From a virus: a DNA stretch of 21,612 bases. This document shows positions 1 to 6,786 of the stretch, in pieces. The position numbers were made by a program, and so were the translations under genes. Below the pieces are notes generated by a model. That model ran no database searches. It was given only the letters and a program-made list of their open reading frames with translations, and had not been told where the DNA came from. The stretch's first letter is position 1. Every line of letters starts with the position of its first letter. Location: IMG/VR virus record IMGVR_UViG_3300037264_004563, positions 1 to 21,612 of that record. One strand, 5' to 3'.

Positions 1-460
1 TGCCAGCAGGCTTACCGTGGGTGCCAGTTGTGGGCTTGCCAACCCCAGGCTTGCAAACAGGCGGCTTGCCACAACCAGGCTTATCGCCAGGCTTGCAAAC
101 AGGCGGCTTGCCACAACCAGGCTTATCACCAGGCTTGCAATGACCATAGGCATGACCTTGGCCATGATTGCCAGGCTTGCCACAACCAGGCTTATCGCCA
201 GGCTTGCAATGACCATAGGCATGACCTTGGCCATGATTGCCAGGCAGACCACATCCAGGCTTGCCGCGACCATGACCTTGACCGTTGCCATTGGATGGCG
301 GCTTACAGACAGGTGGCTTAGGACAAGTTGGTGGTGTTGTCGGCGGCTTACAGACAGGCGGCTTAGGTGGCTTTGGAGGGTTGGTTGCGTAAGCCGCACT
401 GCCAAACGTCCAAGCCAATACTACAAAACTAACTACACAGACATTAATAAACCTACTCAT
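1..460 (-). CDS. Secreted Pro/Gly/Cys/His-rich repeat protein (partial, runs off left edge)
   Basis: The minus strand is open from an ATG at 460 to the window edge, so 153 codons are visible and the C-terminus is missing. The first 25 residues form a clear signal peptide: MSRF, a hydrophobic stretch of V, F, L and A, then a probable cleavage site after AYA. The mature part begins with Pro/Lys/Cys-rich sequence (KPPKPPVCKPP) and continues as tandem repeats. One unit of 23 residues, starting GKPGNHGQGHAYGHCKPG, occurs twice. A 14-residue unit, GKPPVCKPGDKPGC, also occurs twice with a further partial copy. Regular Cys and His would suit metal binding or disulfide cross-linking, but that is inference. 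An AAAGG lies about 8 nt upstream of the ATG, and the start overlaps the stop of a short leader ORF as ATGA. Homology is unknown. A signal peptide on a phage repeat protein suggests export from the infected cell. Confidence 0.8.
   Translation of the reverse strand, partial: MSRFINVCVVSFVVLAWTFGSAAYATNPPKPPKPPVCKPPTTPPTCPKPPVCKPPSNGNGQGHGRGKPGCGLPGNHGQGHAYGHCKPGDKPGCGKPGNHGQGHAYGHCKPGDKPGCGKPPVCKPGDKPGCGKPPVCKPGVGKPTTGTHGKPAG
33..250. repeat. Coding tandem repeats of 69 and 42 nt
   Basis: A 69-nt unit starts at 113 and again at 182; the second copy diverges near 245. A shorter 42-nt unit starts at 71 and its sequence recurs at the start of the longer unit, with a degraded copy at about 33-70. 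All units are multiples of three and keep the minus-strand reading frame, so they are protein repeats of 23 and 14 residues. They probably arose by slippage or unequal recombination within the gene. Confidence 0.8.
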
Positions 461-830
461 TTTGAGTGCCTTTCTCTTCTGATAAGAAACAAATTGGAGG
501 CTTTCCATAACAACAACATGTTATATCCTCCTCAGAACAGACATAGAGTTTCCGAACTCTGTGAAACAAAAAACAAATGAAACAAGGAACATAGTTGTAT
601 TTGCATAACGTTTTTGGAGGGTAATAGCAAATAAACTTTTTTACAAGTGAAAAGTTTATGAAATAGTAAAACAACCCTCGAATGATGAAAAACAAAATAC
701 AACAAACTGGAATGTTACTTCGTAATCCGCAACGCACGTCGCGGTAAATACTACCTAAGTGTACTTGAGAGTTTAAAATATCGCAATGCAACTCTGTTGC
801 TTTACGAATTTTTTTCAATGAAACTTTCAT
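453..830 (-). CDS. Doubtful 125-residue ORF downstream of the cupin gene
   Basis: The ATG at 828-830 directly follows the cupin stop codon (TGAATG). The first 40 residues (MKVSLKKIRKATELHCD...) look protein-like. The rest is rich in Cys, Phe and Tyr, and it runs through the hairpin at 631-659, the leader ORF and the start of the next gene. No Shine-Dalgarno sequence is visible. It may be a short real gene read through into a leader region, a decayed gene, or chance. The stretch otherwise holds only the 5' leader of the repeat-protein gene. Confidence 0.25.
   Translation of the reverse strand: MKVSLKKIRKATELHCDILNSQVHLGSIYRDVRCGLRSNIPVCCILFFIIRGLFYYFINFSLVKKFICYYPPKTLCKYNYVPCFICFLFHRVRKLYVCSEEDITCCCYGKPPICFLSEEKGTQNE
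457..519 (-). CDS. 20-residue leader ORF overlapping the start of the secreted repeat protein
   Basis: An ATG at 519 follows one of the best ribosome binding sites in the window (GAGGAGGAT, about 6 nt upstream). The ORF reads MLLLWKASNLFLIRRERHSK and stops with a TGA that shares bases with the ATG of the 1-460 gene (ATGA). This is the usual arrangement for translational coupling, so ribosomes loaded at the strong site could be delivered to the repeat-protein start. The peptide has no recognisable function. A small hairpin (AGAGTT, loop, AACTCT) lies just upstream, near 547-562. Confidence 0.5.
   Translation of the reverse strand: MLLLWKASNLFLIRRERHSK
617..679 (-). promoter_or_regulatory. Long hairpin in the leader of the secreted repeat protein
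   Basis: ATAAACTTTT at 631-640 is a perfect 10-bp match to its inverse at 650-659, with a 9-nt loop. An outer 6-bp stem, gagggt at 617-622 with accctc at 674-679, encloses it. There is no U-tract on the minus-strand side, so this is not a classical terminator. It lies about 100 nt upstream of the leader ORF and could affect transcript stability or regulation. Confidence 0.4.
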
Positions 831-1214
831 TCAATCGCCAGGTATAATTCTAATTGAATCAGAATCAAAATGCTGCGTAGAAAATTCAAAAAGAATGTTA
901 TTTTTCAATAAACCCTTCATTTGGTGTTTCAAACCAATAGGGACGTGAAAACTCTCGCCAGAATGCAAAATCAAGGTTTCTGACTTATTAATATCTTCAT
1001 CCCACCCATATCTTACTAAAAGCCTACCAGATTGTAAATAAAAGGTTTCTTCTTTTAATTTGTGGTAATGCCAACTACATTTCTTGCCTTTGTTGAAAAA
1101 AAGTAACTTTCCACAATACCTGTTATTATTCTCAATCCAAATTTCATAACCCCAGCCCTTTTCAACACGGTGTTGGCTCTGTATTGGCTTCCAATGATAA
1201 TCACTATTAGACAT
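831..1214 (-). CDS. Cupin-fold protein, mannose-6-phosphate isomerase type II-like
   Basis: 127 residues forming a single cupin domain. The segment KGWGYEIWI (residues 19-27) followed by YCGKLLFFNKGKKCSWHYHKLKEETFYL matches the usual opening of the cupin domain found at the C-terminus of GDP-mannose pyrophosphorylase/phosphomannose isomerases and in free-standing relatives. The metal ligands appear to be H49 and H51 (HYH), E55 or E56, and H97 in a second cupin motif (PIGLKHQM). The substrate cannot be predicted from the fold; a sugar-phosphate or sugar-nucleotide role is the family norm. The start overlaps the end of the 1207-1497 gene by 8 nt, so it belongs to the minus operon that begins with the dNMP kinase. 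Confidence 0.75.
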   Translation of the reverse strand: MSNSDYHWKPIQSQHRVEKGWGYEIWIENNNRYCGKLLFFNKGKKCSWHYHKLKEETFYLQSGRLLVRYGWDEDINKSETLILHSGESFHVPIGLKHQMKGLLKNNILFEFSTQHFDSDSIRIIPGD

Positions 1215-1497
1215 AACCTTCTAGCTCACATATTCTTTTAATTGTCGCCTGGAGTTCATTATAATCTTTCAAAGTCATATCCGCGCCGCGACCATTTAAT
1301 CTTTCCAAGTCTTCCATTTTTTGTTCCGTTGTGCGGTTGCACAACTCCATGTAAAAAGTAGGATATTGTGCAACCGCACTTTTAATTTCTTTTTTCAGTG
1401 CGGCATATGCTTTGTAAAATTTGTTTGCTTCGGTAGGAGTAAGTTCAATACCATCCTCAGCACAACTGTTTCTGAAATTCAAAATTTTAGGATTCAT
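1207..1497 (-). CDS. Unknown 96-residue helical protein
   Basis: A short, mostly helical, soluble protein (MNPKILNFRNSCAEDG...ICELEGYV) with no motif I recognise. Its ATG overlaps the stop of the kinase gene (ATGA at 1494-1497), and its 3' end overlaps the cupin start by 8 nt, so it is the middle gene of a coupled trio. The coding sequence contains a perfect 14-bp inverted repeat at 1331-1344 and 1366-1379. The gene is supported by packing and frame; its function is unknown. Confidence 0.7.
   Translation of the reverse strand: MNPKILNFRNSCAEDGIELTPTEANKFYKAYAALKKEIKSAVAQYPTFYMELCNRTTEQKMEDLERLNGRGADMTLKDYNELQATIKRICELEGYV
1331..1379. repeat. Perfect 14-bp inverted repeat inside a coding region
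   Basis: GTGCGGTTGCACAA at 1331-1344 is exactly complementary to TTGTGCAACCGCAC at 1366-1379, with 21 nt between the arms. On the plus strand it is followed by a T-rich stretch (TTTTAATTTCTTTTTT), so it could act as a terminator for plus-strand, antisense transcription through the minus operon. In the minus mRNA it forms a strong stem within codons of the 96-residue protein. Confidence 0.6.
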
Positions 1498-2126
1498 TTA
1501 ACACCTGTCTCCTGTAAGTAATGAATAAGGCCACTATTAATTTTGCTATATAAGTTTTCTATAGTGCCATTGTTTATAAGAAAATAATCAAAATACTCAA
1601 ACCCAGCGGGGTGCGGTCCAACAAGTGGCAGATCACTCAATGGACCTTCTTTATGATTCAAGGCGGCAAAATCAATATATGGCCTAATTTGAGATTCAGA
1701 TGGGTTGGGATCATTGTTTTCAAAACCAGGACGCCAAAGCAAGACATTAAATCCGCCTTGTTCTTTAATCATTTTAGCTTCATTGAGATAACGACCATCA
1801 GAAATAATTTTATAATCGCCGTTCCTTAATGCCGTGCGAATCCAAACATCACTTTGTATCTTTCGGAAGCCGTCACCGATATGTTGCAGACCTTGCCGAA
1901 CGGTCAAATCGAACCCAGGCGGAATTTCTGGTTTTCGTTTCCACTCTTCGATCCATTCCCATGTTACATTGAAAGATTGCATGAAAACGTGTTTGACTGC
2001 ATCGGCAAAACCGAGACGTTTCCAAGGGCAAGGTGGTCGCCCTTCATTGTTCAATGCTTTCGCTAAATAATTAGCAACAGTATCTTTACCGCCAGCAAGT
2101 TGTGCAAATAGACCAATTATTTTCAT
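1494..2126 (-). CDS. Deoxynucleoside monophosphate kinase, T4 gp1-like
   Basis: 210 residues. The enzyme should phosphorylate dNMPs to dNDPs to feed phage DNA synthesis. An N-terminal P-loop, GLFAQLAGGKDT (residues 5-16), has the GKDT form typical of phage dNMP kinases. Further family landmarks are RQGLQHIGDGFRKIQSDVWI (about 77-96), which matches the LQ-x-IG...DxW region, and SDGRYLNEAKMI, equivalent to the D-x-R-x-x-NE motif. The first gene of a three-gene coupled minus operon (kinase, unknown, cupin). AGAGGAT about 6 nt upstream supports the start. Divergently transcribed from the HNH gene. Confidence 0.85.
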   Translation of the reverse strand: MKIIGLFAQLAGGKDTVANYLAKALNNEGRPPCPWKRLGFADAVKHVFMQSFNVTWEWIEEWKRKPEIPPGFDLTVRQGLQHIGDGFRKIQSDVWIRTALRNGDYKIISDGRYLNEAKMIKEQGGFNVLLWRPGFENNDPNPSESQIRPYIDFAALNHKEGPLSDLPLVGPHPAGFEYFDYFLINNGTIENLYSKINSGLIHYLQETGVK

Positions 2127-2238
2127 ATTCGATCCTCTGTGATATTAAAATAATTCTTCCCCAAAAAAGATGCAACATTTTGTTTCAAAAAGCACACACA
2201 ATTTTCTAAAAATAATTAGTGAATACTATTTTAGTGAT

Positions 2239-2868
2239 ATGAAGAAGTGGACTGACGCACAATTAGTTGATGCTGTAATAAACAATAAATCCATTAACGG
2301 CATCCTAAGAGAAATTGGATTAAAAATCAATGGCAGTTCCCACAAAAAAATTAAGAACAAAATCAAAGAGCTTAATTTAGACACATCACACTTCACAGGC
2401 AAGGGATGGTGTCAAGGAAATCAACATAAAGAATTTGTTCAAAAATATGTCGAATATCCATTGAATGAAGTGCTGATTAAAAACTCTAATTATCTTAACG
2501 CTTACGGCTTGAAAAGGAAGTTACTTAAAGCAGGAACTTTGGAAGACAAATGTTACAAATGTGGAATTACTGAAACTTGGCAAGGTGAGCCAATCACCCT
2601 ACATATGCATCACATAAACGGCGACAGAACCGATAACCGCTTAAAAAATCTGACAATTTTATGTCCAAACTGTCACAGCCAAACGCCAAACTATGCTAGC
2701 AAAAATATTAAAAAACGTAAATCTGCGATGATGACCAAAAATATGATAATAAGAGTTGGATCATCGTTGTTGAATGAATTTCATAAACATTGTAACAACA
2801 ACTATAAATCAGTGTCGGAAGTGATACGCGAAATGATGAATGAATATACGAAAGTGAGGGATCAATGA
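2239..2868 (+). CDS. HNH endonuclease with C-terminal ribbon-helix-helix domain
   Basis: 209 residues from the chosen ATG. An N-terminal DNA-binding segment (MKKWTDAQLVDAV...SINGILREIGL, then KIKNKIKELNLDTSHF) is common in phage HNH proteins. A zinc-stabilised HNH core follows: C105-x2-C108, HMHHINGDRTDNRLKNL with H124/H125 and N137, then C142-x2-C145-H146. Residues 169-203 (MIIRVGSSLLNEFHKHC...SVSEVIREMM) look like a ribbon-helix-helix (RHH/CopG-type) DNA-binding domain, an unusual addition. I prefer the start at 2239 because the family normally begins at this W-T-D segment. An in-frame ATG at 2170 would add 23 residues, and neither has a good ribosome binding site. Probably a free-standing homing-type endonuclease inserted between operons. 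Confidence 0.85.
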   Translation: MKKWTDAQLVDAVINNKSINGILREIGLKINGSSHKKIKNKIKELNLDTSHFTGKGWCQGNQHKEFVQKYVEYPLNEVLIKNSNYLNAYGLKRKLLKAGTLEDKCYKCGITETWQGEPITLHMHHINGDRTDNRLKNLTILCPNCHSQTPNYASKNIKKRKSAMMTKNMIIRVGSSLLNEFHKHCNNNYKSVSEVIREMMNEYTKVRDQ

Positions 2869-3141
2869 ATGGGAAAGAAAAGAAAGAAATTAGAACCGAA
2901 GTGCAAGAATTGCCTACTCTACAACCGAGAAAAGGGCGAATGTAAGGTCGCCATTCTTATCGACGGTGAGCAAATTCACCTTCCCGTATTTCCCGAAGAT
3001 GATTGTCACATGGATCAGCTTGGGATACCAGTTGAACAAGTTAGATGGTGGGTAGAAGACCCCAAAACAGGTAAACCGACAGACGGCAGCGGTGTCGTCA
3101 AAATTGAATATCCAGACAAATTCTTTGGTAAGGGACTTTAA
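2869..3141 (+). CDS. Small Cys-motif protein of unknown function
   Basis: 90 residues starting immediately after the HNH stop (TGAATG), with GAGG about 9 nt upstream. A basic N-terminus (MGKKRKKLEPK) is followed by CKNCLLYNREKGEC and a later Cys-His pair (DDCHMDQLG), which could bind a metal ion. The C-terminal half contains WWVEDPKTGKPTDGSG. The family is not recognised. It sits directly before the Cys-rich gene at 3152, with a 10-nt gap, and is probably co-transcribed with it. Confidence 0.7.
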   Translation: MGKKRKKLEPKCKNCLLYNREKGECKVAILIDGEQIHLPVFPEDDCHMDQLGIPVEQVRWWVEDPKTGKPTDGSGVVKIEYPDKFFGKGL

Positions 3142-3151
3142 GGGATAGGTA

Positions 3152-3934
3152 ATGAATACAGGCTGTGTGCCTCCATATTGCCACGGAACGGGCGGATTCT
3201 GCGGTTGTAATTGCCGTTGTTGTCCTCCTCCATGTTGCCCATGCATTATGGTTTATTTTGACTGCGGTGCCTTACGCAGTCCAGATAACCCAGCAGGCTG
3301 CGATCCCCCTACGCCTTTCGCAGAAACAGCATGGAGCAATCTTGAACTAGAAGTTCCAGCACCTGAATTACCTGATTTTAGTGATAAGCCAATTTTCTCA
3401 GCAGATGGAAATTTTACGCTGGGATGTGGTAGCGTTCCATGCTCCATACCATGCCGTACAGTCTGTGTAGAACTTATGTGCGGCGGCTTTGGCTTACCGT
3501 GTTGCTGCCTGGAACTATTGGGTGGTAAAATCTTTTCCGTAGGCAATGGTTATGTAACTGCCCCTACAACAATTGATATAGGGGGCGGATGCGGCATAGG
3601 AACCGTTTTAATTAACGGTTCCCCACCACCTGTTTTTGTCAACGACTGCGAAGAAATTATTGTCGAACTTATAACAGAAATATTTACAATAGACGCTGGT
3701 AGCTGCCCGTGCATATGCAAATGTACACAAGTTGACATTCAATGTACCCCATGCTTCACACCAATGGCAATGAGTAAGGCAAAACCATTCTGGAAGCGTA
3801 AGGTTGATCCACGCACTGGAAAAACTAAAATCAACCCAAATACAGGACAGCCTATCATTGTTGTTAGCAAGAAGGAACTAATGAAAAGAGTCCTTAAGAG
3901 GATTGAACAATCAAAGCGGAGAAGTAAGGATTAA
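3152..3934 (+). CDS. Extremely Cys-rich protein of unknown function
   Basis: 260 residues with about 28 cysteines (roughly 11%), clustered at the N-terminus (FCGCNCRCCPPPCCPC, about residues 17-32), in the middle (CGSVPCSIPC, PCCC) and near residues 181-202 (CPCICKC...QCTPC). Between the clusters are Pro/Gly-rich and beta-like segments such as GNGYVTAPTTIDIGGGCGIGTV. The C-terminal 50 residues are different: basic and helical, with KRKVDPRTGKTKINPNTGQP and a Lys/Arg-rich tail. No signal peptide is seen. It may be a disulfide- or metal-stabilised structural protein, but no family is recognised. Its 3' end overlaps the convergent helicase gene by 24 nt. Confidence 0.7.
   Translation: MNTGCVPPYCHGTGGFCGCNCRCCPPPCCPCIMVYFDCGALRSPDNPAGCDPPTPFAETAWSNLELEVPAPELPDFSDKPIFSADGNFTLGCGSVPCSIPCRTVCVELMCGGFGLPCCCLELLGGKIFSVGNGYVTAPTTIDIGGGCGIGTVLINGSPPPVFVNDCEEIIVELITEIFTIDAGSCPCICKCTQVDIQCTPCFTPMAMSKAKPFWKRKVDPRTGKTKINPNTGQPIIVVSKKELMKRVLKRIEQSKRRSKD
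3599..3622. repeat. Perfect 9-bp inverted repeat inside the Cys-rich gene
   Basis: GGAACCGTT at 3599-3607 pairs exactly with AACGGTTCC at 3614-3622 around a 6-nt loop. It lies in coding sequence for GTVLINGSP and has no adjoining T-tract. Its meaning is unknown. Confidence 0.4.
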
Positions 3935-5947
3935 TTTCTTAGCTTCGGCCAAAATTTCTTCAATCTTATCCTTCTTCAAGCCTGTTGTCTTCCTTACAAC
4001 ATCTGGATTATTGACTATATCATGCAAGTCTTTAATGCCAGCCTTATACAACTTGTTGGCTCTAACCTTGGCGATGTGAGGAAGTTGACACAAGAACAAC
4101 ATCGGTCCTTTAACGCCGTAGTTCATCCTCATCTGAAGCTCACGGAACCACTTCTGTCTATTCCACTTGCCCTTAAACCCATCAATTGCTTGTAACACTT
4201 GATTTAATCTTGGGAAATCGAATTGTAATGCCCTGCTCATAGATGCAAAAATTGGGTTCGTTACACCTGTCAATAACTGATGGTAAATGTAAGCCGCCTT
4301 AACTGCTGGCTCCCTAATTACATTCTGCCCAAATTGAGCATTAACCTTAGCTTGGAACATGCCCATGTCTGCCCGTTCAGCCTTGCTAACAATTCCCCAA
4401 CGGTGAGTGTCAATATTCCCCAGCGACATAGCAAGCTGTAAATCATCTTCTTCTTTATGATTATCAAACATGATTTCAAAATTCTTAGCTAAATCCGCTA
4501 CATCAAAAGGAGAGTAATAAAATAAACTGGAAATCTTGCCAAGAGAAGTAACAGTATAAATACCATCCTCTTCCCACACCGCCCCGCATTTCTTGAGTAA
4601 ATCAATAGTGCTATCAACCGTTGTGTCATCTAATTCATTTGCCTGAAAGTGTGCTAAACTTCTGTCATACCAGCCGTGTATATCTTCTTTGGTCTTAATC
4701 GTCTCTTGGTGGATTTCACTAACAAGGTGAAATGCCAATACCTTGTGATGACCGCCTTCTTGATCGAGCATCTGCGACAAAATCATCTGCGGCTTCCTGA
4801 CACGTTCCTTATGAAGATCATAAGTTCGTTCAGGTAGAAGAATATAGGCATCACCCACTGGATCATATAATGGTCGGCCAGCGCGACCAACCATCTGCAT
4901 AACGTCATAGGTAGCAACTTCATCTAAACCACGATGAACACCGAGAATAATTACACGACGCGCAGGCAGGTTCAAACCCCATGCTAAGGTGCTTGTCGCA
5001 ACAATAACTCGGAAGTCTTTATCAGTTTTGAATAGTTTCTCTAGTTTGGTACGGGTGGCTTTATCCAGGTCAGCATTATGAAATTCACTTTTCACACCGA
5101 TATTGGTTAAAGCCGTTTTCATCAAGTGGCCAGTCTTTTTTGTGTGAGCAAAAACCAGGAACTTATCATCTGGATAATACTCCACAATCTGTAATGCCAT
5201 ATTCACTTTTTGCTGTTCGTTATCATCATAAGTGTATTCGCCATCCCAATACTTCTCATAATGGACATTAAGTGGGCATGGTCGGAATGTAGATGATAAC
5301 AGGACCGTATCCTTGCTATTGAGAATGAAACTAACCCAATTAGCAATTTCGTCTACATTTGGCATCGTAGCTGACAGAAATACCATGCGGCAAGCTTTAT
5401 TAATTTCGCTGAACCTCATCAGGCCAGCTTCTAGGTGGTCGCCCCGCTTAGGTACAGTTAAAAGATGCACTTCATCAGCAACCAACGTGCCTACTTTCTT
5501 TAAGAATTCACTGCGTTCAGAATTTAAGTTTCTGACGCGGGAATTAAACATCTCGTAACTCATGATGATTAAATCCGCTGCATCTAACTCCTTCTTGCGC
5601 TCAGCGGTCAATCGGTAGTCACCTGTGCAAATTGATATTTTCAAACCGTTGAAATGATGGTCTTCATCGGTCCATTCATCTATCTTTTCTTGTGCCAAAG
5701 CACGCAAAGGAACAAGGTATAGACCTTTGCCGCCCCGCTTTCTAATCTCATAGGATAAGCACATTTCGGCCACAACGGTTTTGCCAGACGAAGTAGCTGT
5801 GGCAACAATTAGGTTGTTATCTTTGTCGTAATAATCGTAGACACGACTTTGGACAGGGTTGAATTGTTGAAATGACCAGTTGGCGTAAGGGAAAACAGAG
5901 CTTTTTAATAACTCACCACGATCACCGACTTTAACGATTGGGGGCAT
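3911..5947 (-). CDS. Ski2/Hel308-like superfamily 2 DEVH-box helicase
   Basis: 678 residues with a full SF2 motif set: Q-like FNPVQ (29-33), motif I ATSSGKT (51-57), motif II DEVH (158-161), motif III SATMPN (192-197), motif V ATSTLAWGLNLPARR and motif VI QMVGRAGRP (351-359). The spacing and the WGLNLPA and GRAGRP signatures are those of Ski2-like helicases (Hel308, Brr2/Mtr4 relatives). The C-terminal part includes a winged-helix/ratchet-like region. It ends in a helix-hairpin-helix segment (KVRANKLYKAGIKDLHDIV...TGLKKDKIEEILAEAKKLI), as in Hel308/PolQ-type enzymes. A role in unwinding forks or recombination intermediates is likely. AGGAG lies 5 nt before the ATG. A terminator hairpin ends only about 19 nt upstream of the start. 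Confidence 0.85.
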   Translation of the reverse strand: MPPIVKVGDRGELLKSSVFPYANWSFQQFNPVQSRVYDYYDKDNNLIVATATSSGKTVVAEMCLSYEIRKRGGKGLYLVPLRALAQEKIDEWTDEDHHFNGLKISICTGDYRLTAERKKELDAADLIIMSYEMFNSRVRNLNSERSEFLKKVGTLVADEVHLLTVPKRGDHLEAGLMRFSEINKACRMVFLSATMPNVDEIANWVSFILNSKDTVLLSSTFRPCPLNVHYEKYWDGEYTYDDNEQQKVNMALQIVEYYPDDKFLVFAHTKKTGHLMKTALTNIGVKSEFHNADLDKATRTKLEKLFKTDKDFRVIVATSTLAWGLNLPARRVIILGVHRGLDEVATYDVMQMVGRAGRPLYDPVGDAYILLPERTYDLHKERVRKPQMILSQMLDQEGGHHKVLAFHLVSEIHQETIKTKEDIHGWYDRSLAHFQANELDDTTVDSTIDLLKKCGAVWEEDGIYTVTSLGKISSLFYYSPFDVADLAKNFEIMFDNHKEEDDLQLAMSLGNIDTHRWGIVSKAERADMGMFQAKVNAQFGQNVIREPAVKAAYIYHQLLTGVTNPIFASMSRALQFDFPRLNQVLQAIDGFKGKWNRQKWFRELQMRMNYGVKGPMLFLCQLPHIAKVRANKLYKAGIKDLHDIVNNPDVVRKTTGLKKDKIEEILAEAKKLILTSPL

Positions 5948-5955
5948 AATTACTC

Positions 5956-6003
5956 CTAAAACAAAAGCAGGAATCTATAGTAGCCCATACTATAGATTCC
6001 TGC
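5956..6003 (-). terminator. Intrinsic terminator between the 6021-6434 gene and the helicase
   Basis: A perfect 16-bp stem: GCAGGAATCTATAGTA at 5967-5982 with its inverse at 5988-6003, and a 5-nt loop. On the minus strand it is followed by TTTTGTTTT and then directly by the helicase Shine-Dalgarno AGGAG. This leaves no room for a conventional promoter between hairpin and gene, so it may act as a partial terminator. Confidence 0.85.
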
Positions 6004-6020
6004 AACTTCAAAAGAAACGA

Positions 6021-6434
6021 TTATTTCGCGTGAGTCTTTTCGGCATCTTTTATTTCAAGCATAAACGTCTCTGGAAGACGTGGATCAGTCGATGGAACCC
6101 ATGATGGGAAAACCCTAATAGTAATACGATTCTGCTTGAAATGATATAAAAGATGTTCTGCTAAAGCAGACATAAACTCTTTTACTTGCTCTGGCTTATT
6201 TGGGCTATTTGGATAGCAAATAGCCGAAATATCCCACCCATCCTCGCGGTAATCCTTCATCACAAAAGTAACTTTATCGGTTATCTTCACTGGTTGTGCT
6301 ATAGGGCAACTCTTTTGGAATTCCCCTATAACATCCATGAGTTGTCCTTTTGTGAATGAAGGTCCATGATAGCCTTCCCTGCTACCAATAGCAAACTTTA
6401 CTTCATAGGTTGAAGATTTTTTTATTTCATGCAT
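6021..6434 (-). CDS. Unknown 137-residue protein
   Basis: A soluble protein starting MHEIKKSSTYEVKFAIGSREGYHGPSF, with alternating beta-like segments (ITDKVTFVMKDYREDGWDISAICYP, ITIRVFPSWVPS) and a short helix between them. It looks like a small alpha/beta domain. I chose the ATG at 6434, which overlaps the end of the upstream gene by 8 nt. An in-frame ATG at 6479 would add 15 residues and overlap by 53 nt. It is the last gene before the 5967-6003 terminator. No family recognised. Confidence 0.65.
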   Translation of the reverse strand: MHEIKKSSTYEVKFAIGSREGYHGPSFTKGQLMDVIGEFQKSCPIAQPVKITDKVTFVMKDYREDGWDISAICYPNSPNKPEQVKEFMSALAEHLLYHFKQNRITIRVFPSWVPSTDPRLPETFMLEIKDAEKTHAK

Positions 6435-6690
6435 GGGCCACCAAATCTGGAGTTCTACGCATAATTTCTTTCTCAACAAAGCTCGCTACCAAATCGACCG
6501 ATGCCCAAAATTCATCCCCATTCTTTGCGGCAGCAAAGAACTTATCCACGTCGGGATTCTTGGAAACGAATTCAATAGCTTCGGCCAAATCAGGGCCGAT
6601 TCTCTCATCAAACCTATCAAACAGAAACTTCAAGCTGTCATACGGCAGCTTGACAACATACTCTTTAACTACAGTGTCAATTTTTTTCAT
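6427..6690 (-). CDS. Unknown 87-residue helical protein
   Basis: MKKIDTVVKEYVVKLPYDSLKFLFDRFDERIG... is predicted mostly helical and acidic, with no transmembrane segment or known motif. It overlaps the start of the next gene (stop at 6427-6429, next ATG at 6434), which supports both frames. GAGGT precedes the start by about 8 nt. Function unknown. Confidence 0.65.
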   Translation of the reverse strand: MKKIDTVVKEYVVKLPYDSLKFLFDRFDERIGPDLAEAIEFVSKNPDVDKFFAAAKNGDEFWASVDLVASFVEKEIMRRTPDLVAHA

Positions 6691-6786
6691 GAGATAACCT
6701 CATTTACAGAAACAATAAAATTCCATTACGAAAGTCACACGACTTCAGTATTCTATTCCAACCATGACGGGAGTATACCAAATTAT

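Noticed and set aside
33-250. Direct repeats as a CRISPR array
   Set aside because: The repeats are contiguous, without unique spacers, are multiples of three and are translated in frame.
17-580. Plus-strand 187-residue ORF rich in Arg, Leu and Thr repeats
   Set aside because: It is the antisense shadow of the minus-strand secreted repeat protein, which has a signal peptide and sensible repeat units.
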